From Blautia schinkii DSM 10518 (GTDB lineage: Bacteria > Bacillota > Clostridia > Lachnospirales > Lachnospiraceae), in the NCBI GenBank assembly GCA_000702025.1, contig JNKJ01000031.1, forward strand, positions 1 through 64,000: a DNA stretch of 64,000 bases, written 5' to 3'. A program made the translations under genes and the position numbers. The notes beneath the pieces are model-generated. The model saw only the letters and a program-made list of their open reading frames with translations, made no database searches and was not told where the DNA came from. Positions 17,103 to 25,942 of the stretch are shown here, one piece after another (positions within the stretch are counted from its first letter, which is position 1; each line of letters begins with the position of its first letter).

Positions 17103-17948
17103 ATAAGAAGCGAATATAAAAGTTTCTATAAGCAAGTAAAGGGAAATGAAGGGGATAAATGCCAATATAGCGTTCGTCTTGATACCTATGGATGTGGCTG
17201 CCAACATAATTGTGATTATTGTTATGCACGTTCCCTTCTTTCTTTTCGTGGATTTTGGAATCCATCAGAGCCGAGTATTGCTGATATTGCTAAAATCAAA
17301 AGAAAGATTCAGAAGATACCGCAGGGAACCATTATACGCATGGGAGGAATGACAGATTGTTTTCAACCTTTTGAGGCTGAGCATCGTGTTACATACGAGA
17401 CAATCAGAGAAATGAACCGATGCGGTATTGGGTATCTGATCGTAACCAAATCCCATATGATTGCACAACCGGAATATATGGAGATACTGGATAAAAGACT
17501 GGCGCATATCCAGATTACGGTTACTACTTTGGACGATGCCAGAGCCTTGACTTATGAAAAAGCAAGCATACCCACTAAACGCATAGAAGCAATACGAAAG
17601 TTACAGGATGAAGGATATGACGTTTCAATCAGGCTGAGTCCATTGATTGAGGAGTTCATGGATTTCAATATGTTGAATTCCTTGGGGATAAATCGGTGTG
17701 TGGTGGAATTCCTGCGGGTAAATAGTTGGATTAAAGGCTGGTTAAAGGATGTAGATTTCAGCAGATACAACTTGAAACAGGGAGGATATGTACATCTGCC
17801 CTTGGAAGATAAATTGGAAATATTGAAAAGAATAAAAATACCGGAAGTAACGGTATGTGAGGACGTTACAGAGCATTACCGTTATTGGCAGGAAAATATC
17901 AATCCCAATAAGCAGGACTGTTGTAATCTGCGAGTTTACAGCGGATAA
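17103..17948 (+). CDS. radical SAM protein (no canonical start codon)
   Basis: The open frame after the TAG at 17085-17087 encodes a radical SAM enzyme. The 4Fe-4S motif is Cys-x3-Cys-x2-Cys in GCGCQHNCDYCYARS, followed by GTIIRMGGMTDCFQPFE, YLIVTKSHMIAQPEY and FLRVNSWIKGW. It resembles the spore photolyase-like/ICE radical SAM family. The family N terminus (SEYKSFYKQVKGNEGDKC) lies well upstream of the first ATG at 17340. No ATG, GTG or TTG opens it, although AAGGAGGG sits at 17095-17102. The start codon may be lost or non-standard. Confidence 0.7.
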   Translation: MRSEYKSFYKQVKGNEGDKCQYSVRLDTYGCGCQHNCDYCYARSLLSFRGFWNPSEPSIADIAKIKRKIQKIPQGTIIRMGGMTDCFQPFEAEHRVTYETIREMNRCGIGYLIVTKSHMIAQPEYMEILDKRLAHIQITVTTLDDARALTYEKASIPTKRIEAIRKLQDEGYDVSIRLSPLIEEFMDFNMLNSLGINRCVVEFLRVNSWIKGWLKDVDFSRYNLKQGGYVHLPLEDKLEILKRIKIPEVTVCEDVTEHYRYWQENINPNKQDCCNLRVYSG

Positions 17949-18094
17949 AGGTGACAATAAGATAAATAGAAATGAAATAGCCTTTGGATTATATTTGCCG
18001 ATTGGTAGAAAGGAAGTGAATGTGAACCGGATTCGTGATCAGCCCCAAATTAAAGAGATGCCAGAACAAGCATGCTGATAGAAAGGGAAAAATC

Positions 18095-18406
18095 GTGGAT
18101 AGGATAAGATTTGAGTATGGAGGATACCATTTTTATCCTCTACGGAAATTTAATGGGGAGGACGGAGACTTTTATACGCGTGTGTTTAAGACACGGGAGG
18201 ACCGTGACCTTGGATTCATGTCATATGACGAACCGTGGAAAAAATATCCGTATAATTATGAGGAATTTTATAAAGCTGCGGGCGGAAAAGTATTCGATAT
18301 ATTTGTCTGTGAGGAAAATGGAAAGCAGTACGTGCCATGTAGTGATGAATTACGGGTGTTTTTAAATCCCCCAATAAAAAATAAAAGTAACAGGGTGAAC
18401 CGCTGA
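18095..18406 (+). CDS. ICE hypothetical protein with basic Arg-terminal tail
   Basis: This 103-residue protein starts at GTG 18095 after GAAAGGGAAA and begins VDRIRFEYGGYHFYPLRKF. It is soluble, rich in aromatic residues and ends IKNKSNRVNR. The fold is not recognised with confidence. It is followed by a terminator. The tail places it in the group of ICE proteins ending in arginine. Confidence 0.5.
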   Translation: MDRIRFEYGGYHFYPLRKFNGEDGDFYTRVFKTREDRDLGFMSYDEPWKKYPYNYEEFYKAAGGKVFDIFVCEENGKQYVPCSDELRVFLNPPIKNKSNRVNR

Positions 18407-18465
18407 ATGTTTCGGTAAGATGCGGGATGTAGTTATAACCTGTGAAGAAAGACACATAAGTAAAT

Positions 18466-18489
18466 GGGCTGATCTTCAGCTCGTTTTTT
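18466..18489 (+). terminator. terminator before the pilus operon
   Basis: The hairpin GGGCTGA-TCT-TCAGCTC (one G-U pair) is followed by a six-T run at 18484-18489. Confidence 0.8.
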
Positions 18490-18525
18490 ATTTTTTATCA
18501 AACAATTAAACCAGGAGGTCAATGA

Positions 18526-21328
18526 ATGAAAGCGAAAATGAAGGATTATTTAATCGAAAAGGGAATGAAGGTAAAAGCAGCGTTGAAAAACAATAAGGCG
18601 GAGGGGTTTGTGGATACAGCCAGTGCGTCCGTAAGGGCGTAACAACAGCACAATGTTGTTACGAACGCGGACGGTTAGAAAATCTGCTTTAGCAAAGCAG
18701 GGATTGAAAAATATCCGGGTTTTATACCCACAATCCTCTCCAACCAACTTATCTGAAAGGGAAACCGGACAGGGAGCGTAGCATGTTGGTAACGTCATAA
18801 GTCAGCCTAACTATCAAGGCTGCGACTGAATGGCAAGGGGAAAGGTCAGATATGAGGATAAAGGCTTGATTGCTTTATGAATAGTCCGAGGGGTCATAGT
18901 CGAGTCCCTGGCACACGATAGTTTAGGTGTCAGGCGGTGCAGGAGCTGTGTAGATCGCTGGCACGGCAGTCCGTGATATTTGCACCGACCAGCCATAATA
19001 AATGGAAAAGGACGAATATTCTATCCGACAATCTGGCAAGCCGTGTTCTAACCGTCTAAACGGAGATTGCCTAAACCGGAACGCTTTTTAAGCTATGCGT
19101 AATGCCGCAAGGTGAGAAATTTCAAGACCTAAAAGCTCAAGAAAGATGACGCTGAATATCCGGCACGGCAACGGAGCCGCCGTAGTAGTCCGAGTATGGG
19201 AAAGCCATGCACATGGCGAAGGGCGGCAGTTTATCTCTTAATACAAAGAAAGGAAAGGTGTGTGAGGCATTGAGAAATCCAATTGATGTGTTAAACAGTC
19301 TGAAATCAAAAGCAGGTAATGAGGGGTATCATTATGAACGCTTGTACCGGAATCTGTATAATGAGGAATTCTATCTTCTGGCGTATCAGAATATCTATGC
19401 CAGCGAGGGGAACATGACCGCAGGAGCAGACGGGAAAACCATAGACGGTATGGGCATGGACAGGATACGAAAGCTGATAGAAAAAGTGAAAGACCACAGC
19501 TATCAGCCGAATCCCGCACGGCGCACTTACATTGAGAAAAAGAATGGGAAAAAACGCCCTTTGGGTATTCCATCCTTTGATGATAAGCTGGTGCAGGAAG
19601 TCGTGCGGCTGATATTAGAGAGCATTTATGAGCCGACATTTTCCAATTTGTCACACGGGTTCCGTCCGAACCGAAGCTGCCACACAGCTTTGCAGCAGAT
19701 ACAAGGCACTTTCACCGGTGTAAAATGGTTCATAGAGGGCGATATCTGCGGATTTTTTGATAACATCGACCACACGGTACTGATAAATATTCTGCGCAGG
19801 CGTATTCATGACGAATACTTTATTGCATTGTTATGGAAATTTCTGAAAGCGGGATATATGGAGGACTGGACATTTCATAATACCTATTCCGGCACTCCAC
19901 AAGGCTCGATTATCAGTCCAATTATGTCAAACGTATATCTGAACGAACTGGACAGATACATGGAAATTTACATGAAAGAGTTTGAGTGTGGAAAAAAGCG
20001 TCAGAAGTCCGAAGAATACGCAAGGTGGGAACAGAAGCTTAAATATCTGCGGTATAAGTTATACGCAAAGGATAAATGGGCAGATATGACGGCAGAAGAA
20101 CGGAAAGCAGCAAATGACAGGATTCATGCTATCCGAAGCGAAATGTTGAAATGCGAATACTCTAATCCGCAGGACAGCGGATACCGGCGTCTGTTTTATG
20201 TGCGTTATGCAGATGATTGGTTGTGTGGAGTAACAGGCAGTAAGCAGGACGCAGAGGAAATCAAGGCAGATATCAAACGGTTTCTGTCAGAAACTTTGAA
20301 ACTGGAATTGTCAGAGGAAAAAACGCTGATAACGAATGCCCGTGATATGGCCCATTTTCTTAGCTATGATATATTTGTGTCAGACAATGAAAGTCTGCGT
20401 GAAGATAAAAATGGCTATACAAGGCGTGCCAGAAGCGGCAAGGTAAAACTGTATGTTCCCCGTGAAAAATGGCAGAAAAAGCTCATGGATTATAAGGCTC
20501 TCGAAATCAGGTATCAAAACGGAAAGGAACTATTTAATCCTGTCCACCGAACCTATCTAATCAGCAATGATGACCTTGAAATTGTGCAGCAATACAATGC
20601 TGAAGTAAGAGGACTTTATAATTATTACAAAATCGCAGACAATGCGAGCGTCCTCGGCCACTTTAATTATGTGATGAAATTCAGCATGTTTAAAACTTTT
20701 GGGGCAAAATACAAGCTCCATATCAGCGGTGTCCGAAAGAAATACGGTTACAAGCACTTTGGTGTAAAATACCAGACAAAACAAGGTGAAAAGATACTGT
20801 ACTATTTTGAGGACGGCTTCAAGAAAGTGAAAACAGGTATTGCAAAACCGGAGGTCGATAACGTTCCGAAAGTGTACCGCAATAATAACCCGACCAGTCT
20901 GATTTCCCGTTTAAAAGCGGGACATTGTGAGTGGTGCGGAGCTGAAAACGTGAAGATTGAAATCCATCATGTGAAAAAGCTCAAAGACTTAAAGGGGAAA
21001 AAGCGGTGGGAACGGCTGATGATAGCCCGAAAACGTAAGACACTTGCATTGTGCGTGCAGTGTCACGATAGTTTACATGCTGGAGAATTAGACTGATAGA
21101 TAAATGGAGAGCCGGATACATCGAGAGGTGTAAGTCCGGTTCGGGGGCGGGCTTTTGGAAACCTGCCGCTGTGAAGCGGTAAGGCGCTGGGAGCCTAGCC
21201 TACTCAAAATTTTAATGGCCGTTGTGATCGGAGCGCTGCTTCTGGCAGGATTGTATGCGTTGTTCGGTGATACAGTGCTCCCAACATTAACAAGGCGTAT
21301 CACTGAAATGTTTAACTATGCTGGATAG
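18526..21328 (+). CDS. DUF6133/Flp-like pilin, interrupted by a group II intron
   Basis: Exon 1 (18526-18622) and exon 2 (21210-21328) join in frame to a 71-residue product. It has a basic start (MKAKMKDYLIEKGMKVKAAL), the segment KAEGFVDTA, one hydrophobic helix (ILMAVVIGALLLAGLYALFG) and a C terminus ending ITEMFNYAG. Related DUF6133 proteins of Lachnospiraceae show the same FVDTA-helix-FNYAG pattern. The position in front of a prepilin peptidase and Tad ATPases makes it the likely major pilin. CCAGGAGG supports the start. Expression of the full protein requires intron splicing. The prepilin peptidase gene overlaps its end. Confidence 0.75.
18623..21209 (+). mobile_element. complete group II intron with reverse transcriptase ORF, inside the pilin gene
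   Basis: The intron begins GTGCG at 18623, the classical 5' boundary, and ends 7 nt after the branch-point A in CCTACTCAAAA. A domain V-like hairpin (21109-21143, GAGCCGG with CCGGTTCG) and a domain VI hairpin precede the end. The 584 nt before the ORF fit domains I-III. Splicing at these sites restores the pilin frame exactly. Its domain V differs from the other two introns in the window, so it is of another lineage. Confidence 0.88.
19207..21096 (+). CDS. group II intron reverse transcriptase/maturase with HNH endonuclease
   Basis: This 629-residue multifunctional protein has an RT domain with KKRPLGIPSFDDKLVQEVVR, GFRPNRSCHTAL, FIEGDICGFFDNIDH, GTPQGSIISPIMSNVYLNEL and the catalytic YADD in FYVRYADDWLC. 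A maturase domain (RGLYNYYKIADNASVLG) and a C-terminal HNH nuclease (CEWCGAENVKIEIHHVKKLK, then CVQCHDSLH) follow. All parts appear intact. It promotes splicing and retrohoming of its intron. The insert between the RT blocks (about residues 255-325) fits the chloroplast-like class. Confidence 0.93.
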   Translation: MHMAKGGSLSLNTKKGKVCEALRNPIDVLNSLKSKAGNEGYHYERLYRNLYNEEFYLLAYQNIYASEGNMTAGADGKTIDGMGMDRIRKLIEKVKDHSYQPNPARRTYIEKKNGKKRPLGIPSFDDKLVQEVVRLILESIYEPTFSNLSHGFRPNRSCHTALQQIQGTFTGVKWFIEGDICGFFDNIDHTVLINILRRRIHDEYFIALLWKFLKAGYMEDWTFHNTYSGTPQGSIISPIMSNVYLNELDRYMEIYMKEFECGKKRQKSEEYARWEQKLKYLRYKLYAKDKWADMTAEERKAANDRIHAIRSEMLKCEYSNPQDSGYRRLFYVRYADDWLCGVTGSKQDAEEIKADIKRFLSETLKLELSEEKTLITNARDMAHFLSYDIFVSDNESLREDKNGYTRRARSGKVKLYVPREKWQKKLMDYKALEIRYQNGKELFNPVHRTYLISNDDLEIVQQYNAEVRGLYNYYKIADNASVLGHFNYVMKFSMFKTFGAKYKLHISGVRKKYGYKHFGVKYQTKQGEKILYYFEDGFKKVKTGIAKPEVDNVPKVYRNNNPTSLISRLKAGHCEWCGAENVKIEIHHVKKLKDLKGKKRWERLMIARKRKTLALCVQCHDSLHAGELD

Positions 21329-21725
21329 AAGGGCAGTTCAAGCCATTGTATTTTTACTGTTGCTTTTGGCTGCATCGGTCACGGACTTAAAGAAAAGAGT
21401 TGTGCCGGACCTGTTGTGTATGCTAATTGCATTAAGTGCCGCTATTTCTTTTCGTCCAGAACAGTTATGGGGGATTTTCATTGCAATACCATTTCTGCTC
21501 GCAGCAGTTTTTTGTGGAGGAATGGGGGGCGGTGATATTAAATTGATGGCGGCCGCAGGGCTTGTTATGGGGCTTTCAGCAGGAATATTTGCAACTATTG
21601 TGGGATTATCATTGGTACTTGCTTATTCCGTAATAGTGAAAATATGCAAGAAAACCCAGGTAATCGCAGTGCCGTTAGTCCCATTTTTATCGGTTGGGTG
21701 TGTAGCGGGGTATTTGATTGGATAG
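21318..21725 (+). CDS. prepilin peptidase (A24 family, TadV/CpaA-like)
   Basis: This 135-residue polytopic membrane protease has the two aspartate sites of the family: Asp in ASVTDLKKRVVPD near residue 23 and the GxGD-type motif MGGGDIKLMAA near residue 72. It is short, without the N-methylation domain, as in Tad systems. It would cleave the DUF6133/Flp-like pilin and the pseudopilins. Its start overlaps the end of the pilin gene by 11 nt, indicating coupled translation. Confidence 0.88.
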   Translation: MLDRRAVQAIVFLLLLLAASVTDLKKRVVPDLLCMLIALSAAISFRPEQLWGIFIAIPFLLAAVFCGGMGGGDIKLMAAAGLVMGLSAGIFATIVGLSLVLAYSVIVKICKKTQVIAVPLVPFLSVGCVAGYLIG

Positions 21726-21734
21726 GAGGATGGA

Positions 21735-21845
21735 ATGAAAAAAAGGACATTTTATTGTATTTGTGTAGCGGCTCCAATTACCTTGGTGGGGGCTGTCCTG
21801 GCGTTTTACAGGTGCCGTAGGAAAAAGAGATACTTTGTGAGGTAG
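21735..21845 (+). CDS. 36-residue membrane peptide
   Basis: GATAGGAGGATGGA precedes an ATG that opens a short protein with one hydrophobic helix (VAAPITLVGAVLAFY) and a strongly basic tail (RCRRKKRYFVR). It lies between the prepilin peptidase and the CpaB-like gene. It may be a small pilus assembly component; no family was recognised. Confidence 0.5.
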   Translation: MKKRTFYCICVAAPITLVGAVLAFYRCRRKKRYFVR

Positions 21846-21850
21846 TCTTG

Positions 21851-21871
21851 GCGGCAGGTTTCCCCTGCCGC
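21851..21871 (+). terminator. hairpin in the pilus operon (weak terminator or processing site)
   Basis: A perfect GCGGCAGG / CCTGCCGC stem with a 5-nt loop is followed only by ATTTAAAA. It may attenuate or process the mRNA rather than end it. Confidence 0.5.
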
Positions 21872-21917
21872 ATTTAAAACGATAATTTTGATTTAATCGA
21901 AAGGAATGGATATAAAT

Positions 21918-22709
21918 ATGAAAATATTAAAAAGCCGTACTGTGCTGGGCGTGATCTGCATTGTGGCATCACTGCTTATCTGCTTTTGCATCACCCCACT
22001 GTTCAATAAAGAAATCAGTAAAAAAGTTGAAATTGTGCGGGTAGTAAAGAACATAAAAATAGGGGATAAAATCACTGGGGATATGGTCAGGACTGTTGAA
22101 GTGGGTAGTTTAAACCTCCCATCAGAGGTAATAAAAAATAAAGAAAATGTCATTGGGAAGTATGCGTCTGCGGATATGGCTCCAGGTGATTATATCATCA
22201 ACAGTAAGGTCGCAGACGAACCGGCTGCGGAAAATGCATACTTATATAATCTTTCAGGAGAGAAACAGGCCATATCCGTGTCAGTAAAGTCCTTTGCAAC
22301 GGGGCTATCCGGAAAACTCAAATCTGGTGATATTGTATCTGTTATCGCACCGGATTACCAAAAACAGGGCGAAACAGTGATTCCTCCCGAACTCAAATAT
22401 GTCGAAGTCATTGCTGTAACTGCAGGCAGTGGCTATGATGCCAACACAGGAGAAGAAGACCCGGAGGAAAAGGAACTGCCCAGCACGGTGACACTTTTGG
22501 CAACACCTGAACAGAGCAGGATACTTGCCATGATGGAGAAGGACGGGAACCTGCACATATCGCTCGTATACAGGGGAACAAAAGAAAATGCAGCGAAGTT
22601 TATTGCAGAGCAGGAACAGGCTTTGCAGGAACTTTACCCGCCGGAAACGGAGGCGGCAGAACCGGAAACTGGACAGCCCGAAGAGCAGATAGAAGGGGGC
22701 GCAGAATAA
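21918..22709 (+). CDS. Flp pilus assembly protein CpaB/RcpC-like (SAF domain)
   Basis: This 263-residue protein has an N-terminal membrane anchor (TVLGVICIVASLLICFCITP) and a SAF-type domain (VVKNIKIGDKITGDMVRTVE, YASADMAPGDYIINSKV). A second beta-rich part contains LKSGDIVSVIAPDYQ, and the tail is acidic. This is the layout of CpaB/RcpC, an extracytoplasmic assembly factor of Tad pili. The ATG at 21918 has better spacing from GAAAGGA than the one at 21906. Confidence 0.8.
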   Translation: MKILKSRTVLGVICIVASLLICFCITPLFNKEISKKVEIVRVVKNIKIGDKITGDMVRTVEVGSLNLPSEVIKNKENVIGKYASADMAPGDYIINSKVADEPAAENAYLYNLSGEKQAISVSVKSFATGLSGKLKSGDIVSVIAPDYQKQGETVIPPELKYVEVIAVTAGSGYDANTGEEDPEEKELPSTVTLLATPEQSRILAMMEKDGNLHISLVYRGTKENAAKFIAEQEQALQELYPPETEAAEPETGQPEEQIEGGAE

Positions 22710-23522
22710 ATGCTGAACTTTAAAGGCAAAAAGCGTGCAAATCAGCCTGAAAGCAAGGAAGAGCATGATGTGGGAAAACGTCAGGCCCAGATACTGGCTG
22801 TCTGGGGGAGTCCAGGGTGCGGAAAAACTACGGTATCAGTGAAGATTGCAAAGCATCTGGCAGAAAAGAAGAAAAATGTGATACTTGTGCTTTCTGATAT
22901 GACTTTACCCATGATTCCCTGTATCTGCCCTATGGACGAGTTAGAAAATATATGGTCTCTTGGCAATGTGCTGGCAGCGCCCCATGTCACGAAAGGATTG
23001 ATAGAAGAAAACTGCATCGTCCATAAAAAAATAAAGTATCTGGCAATGCTTGGGATGTTACGAGGGGAAAATGAATACACCTATGCCCCCTATGAAGCGG
23101 AACAGGCTTTGGAATTTCTTACAGGACTGAGAGAATTATCCTCATATATAATTGTTGACTGTAGTAGTTATATCTCCAATGATATTTTATCGGCAGTTGC
23201 TCTAATGGAAGCGGATGCTGTTCTACAGATGGTAAACTGCGATCTTAAATCTATCAGTTATCTGGCAAGCCAGTTACCACTATTACAGGAACCAAAATGG
23301 AAAGTGGAAAGGCATTTAAAAACAATCAATAACATCAAAGGGCAGGAAGCCATTAACCACATGGAACAGGTGCTTGGAAAAGTTAGTTTTCAAATCCCAT
23401 CTGCTTCCGAGGTCACAGAACAGGGGATGGCCGGAAATTTGCTGGCTGGTCTGGAAGGGAAGAAAAGCCGTGGCTTTAATAATGAAATAGACAAGATTGT
23501 TGAGGAGGTATATGGATGTTAG
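22710..23522 (+). CDS. TadZ/CpaE-like ParA-type ATPase
   Basis: This 270-residue P-loop protein has Walker A GSPGCGKTT (residues about 31-39), FLTGLRELSSYIIVDCSSY as the Walker B region and VNCDLKSISYLASQLP downstream. In Tad loci this protein positions the secretion ATPase at the membrane. It starts directly after the CpaB-like stop and overlaps the TadA start by 7 nt, so all are co-translated. Confidence 0.75.
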   Translation: MLNFKGKKRANQPESKEEHDVGKRQAQILAVWGSPGCGKTTVSVKIAKHLAEKKKNVILVLSDMTLPMIPCICPMDELENIWSLGNVLAAPHVTKGLIEENCIVHKKIKYLAMLGMLRGENEYTYAPYEAEQALEFLTGLRELSSYIIVDCSSYISNDILSAVALMEADAVLQMVNCDLKSISYLASQLPLLQEPKWKVERHLKTINNIKGQEAINHMEQVLGKVSFQIPSASEVTEQGMAGNLLAGLEGKKSRGFNNEIDKIVEEVYGC

Positions 23523-25012
23523 GGGAAAGAAAGACGCGAGGAGTATTTAACGAGGGTAAAAATTCAGAGTGGGGTTCGCGGATGCAGGAACTTATGCCGG
23601 CACAGGCGGCTGCCCCGGCGGAGCCAGTTATAAGAGAACCGGCAGAAGTGGTGAATAAGAGTGCAGATGACCTCTTTTTCGCAGCCGTGGAGGGAAAAGA
23701 TTTTGCAACGGTTCTGCAGGAGGTACAGGAACATATTGCCAGCCGATACAGTTCTCTTTTGACTAATGGAAACAGTGATGATGTAAAAAGGCAAATGAAG
23801 CGCTACATTACAAAATATGTCCAGGAAAACCGGGTTGCCGTCCAGGGAATGTCAAATCAGGAACTTGTTGATAATCTATATACGGAAATGGCGGAGTTTT
23901 CCTTTCTAACGAAGTACATTTTTGGAGAGGGCGTTGAAGAAATAGACATTAATAGCTGGAAAGATATTGAAATCCAGTACAGCGGTGGCAGGACAGAAAA
24001 ATTGACGGAACATTTTGACAGCCCTTCTCATGCCATTAATGTAATCCGAAGGATGCTCCATGTTTCAGGGACTATCCTTGATGATGCAAGCCCTGTGGTA
24101 ACTGGAACATTGGCTAAAAATATCCGTATAGCAGTGTTAAAAACTCCGGTTGTAGATGAAGAGGTAGGGCTTGCCGCCTCAATCAGAATCGTAAATCCCC
24201 AAAGTATGAAAAAAGAGGATTTTATTTCTGGTGGAACTGCCACGGGTGAGATGCTGGACTTCTTGAGTGAGTGTATCCGGTATGGAATCTCGGTGTGTGT
24301 AGCAGGTGCTACAAGTTCTGGAAAGACCACGGTGGCCGGATGGCTGCTTACCACAATTCCAGACAGAAAGAGAATATTTACGATTGAGAATGGAAGCCGT
24401 GAGCTGGATCTGGTAAGGGAATATGATGGACAGGTAGTAAATTCAGTCGTTCATACCCTAACAAGAGACAGCGAAAATGACAGGCAGAGAATTGACCAGA
24501 TTGCCCTTTTGGATATTGCATTACGATTTAACCCTGATATTCTGGTTGTCGGAGAAATGAGAGGGGCAGAAGCAAATGCCGCCCAGGAAGCTGCAAGAAC
24601 CGGTGTAGCGGTGGTTACAACCATTCATTCCAATTCGTGTGAGGCTACATATCGCCGTATGGTGTCCCTGTGTAAGCGTGCCGTGGATATGTCAGATGAT
24701 ACATTGATGGGGTACGTGACAGAAGCATATCCTATCATTGTTTTTTGTAAGCAGTTAGAGAACCGCCAAAGAGTAATCATGGAGATCATGGAATGTGAGA
24801 TAAAGCCAGACGGCACACGAAGATATCATCCTTTGTATCAGTACGAAATCACGGAGAACCAGTTAGAAGGGGATTATTTTGTGGTTAATGGGAAACACAG
24901 GGTAATGAATTCCATTTCAGACGGGCTTTATAAGCGTCTGTTAGAGAATGGGATGCCAATGGAAACACTTAATCGGTTCCGTTCAAAAGGAGAAGGAGGG
25001 GAGGAATTTTGA
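23516..25012 (+). CDS. TadA/CpaF-type secretion ATPase
   Basis: This 498-residue type II/IV secretion ATPase powers pilus assembly. It shows Walker A AGATSSGKTTVAGWL (about residue 262), the Asp box region IFTIENGSRELDL, the His box and Walker B DILVVGEMRGAEANAAQEA, and VVTTIHSNSCEATYRRM. The N-terminal extension is typical of CpaF. The gene is intact and overlaps its neighbours on both sides. Confidence 0.93.
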   Translation: MLGERKTRGVFNEGKNSEWGSRMQELMPAQAAAPAEPVIREPAEVVNKSADDLFFAAVEGKDFATVLQEVQEHIASRYSSLLTNGNSDDVKRQMKRYITKYVQENRVAVQGMSNQELVDNLYTEMAEFSFLTKYIFGEGVEEIDINSWKDIEIQYSGGRTEKLTEHFDSPSHAINVIRRMLHVSGTILDDASPVVTGTLAKNIRIAVLKTPVVDEEVGLAASIRIVNPQSMKKEDFISGGTATGEMLDFLSECIRYGISVCVAGATSSGKTTVAGWLLTTIPDRKRIFTIENGSRELDLVREYDGQVVNSVVHTLTRDSENDRQRIDQIALLDIALRFNPDILVVGEMRGAEANAAQEAARTGVAVVTTIHSNSCEATYRRMVSLCKRAVDMSDDTLMGYVTEAYPIIVFCKQLENRQRVIMEIMECEIKPDGTRRYHPLYQYEITENQLEGDYFVVNGKHRVMNSISDGLYKRLLENGMPMETLNRFRSKGEGGEEF

Positions 25013-25938
25013 CAAGTATACAGCTTATCGCCTGCCTTGGAATGATAGCAGGTGGATTTCTTCTTTTGGGTATCCGACCGATTGAATTTACGGACGGATT
25101 GTTCGGCTTTCTGGCAAAAGAACCGGAGAATATCCGAAATGAGATCCATACGGCAACAAAAAAGAAAAAAGCCAGATTTCTGAAAAAGGCAATCATCGAA
25201 GCACAGCAGGTACTTAAAATGACAGGAAGGGAAAAGCAGTTTTCCGTTATTTGTGCGGCGGCCCTGGTGTTGTTTACTGTGGGGGCTTCGGCGGCCATCA
25301 TGATTGGAAACTTTTTTCTGGCTCCGGTGATGGCTGTAGGATTTATGTTCTTCCCTTTTTGGTATGTGATACTCTCCGCCAGTAATTATAAAAAAAATGT
25401 GGCTGCAGAACTGGAGACAGCATTAAGTGTCATTACTACAGGATATTTGCGGACAGAAGACATTTTGACAGCAATAGAGGAAAATATTCAGTATTTGAAT
25501 CCGCCAGTTCAGAGGGTATTCCAGGACTTTATTGTGCGGATTAACTTAGTAAATCCGGATGTTCATGAAGCACTCAAAGAGTTGAGAGAGAAAATTGATA
25601 ATGATGTATTTCAGGAATGGTGCGATGCCTTGTGTGATTGCCAGTATGACCGAAGTTTGAAGACAACTTTGACACCAATCGTAACAAAATTAAGCGATAT
25701 CCGTATCGTCAACGCTGAACTGGAATATTTAATTGTTGAGCCGAGGAAAGAATTTATCACAATGGCAATCTTTGTGATTGGTAATATTCCGCTTCTCTAT
25801 TTTCTCAACAAGAGCTGGTATGATACTTTGATGCATACTCCGATGGGACAGGTGATACTTGCCATTACTGCGGCAATCATTTTTGTATCTACAGCGGTTG
25901 TTGTCAGGCTTACAAAACCGATAGAATACAGGAGGTAG
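25009..25938 (+). CDS. TadB-like inner membrane platform protein
   Basis: This 309-residue protein has two N-terminal hydrophobic segments, a central F-domain-like helical part (ELETALSVITTGYLRTEDIL, FQEWCDALCDCQYDRSL) and a C-terminal pair of membrane helices. This is the TadB/GspF-related plan. The start overlaps the tadA stop by 4 nt. It ends LTKPIEYRR. Confidence 0.82.
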   Translation: MTSIQLIACLGMIAGGFLLLGIRPIEFTDGLFGFLAKEPENIRNEIHTATKKKKARFLKKAIIEAQQVLKMTGREKQFSVICAAALVLFTVGASAAIMIGNFFLAPVMAVGFMFFPFWYVILSASNYKKNVAAELETALSVITTGYLRTEDILTAIEENIQYLNPPVQRVFQDFIVRINLVNPDVHEALKELREKIDNDVFQEWCDALCDCQYDRSLKTTLTPIVTKLSDIRIVNAELEYLIVEPRKEFITMAIFVIGNIPLLYFLNKSWYDTLMHTPMGQVILAITAAIIFVSTAVVVRLTKPIEYRR

Positions 25939-25942
25939 GAAG

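Noticed and set aside
19207..21096. Diversity-generating retroelement reverse transcriptase
   Set aside because: The maturase and HNH domains and the surrounding intron domains identify it as a group II intron protein; no template/variable repeat pair was seen.
25009..25938. TadB-like C terminus (EYRR) as a member of the arginine-tail group
   Set aside because: It follows a membrane helix and fits the positive-inside rule, so it is not counted with the soluble proteins.
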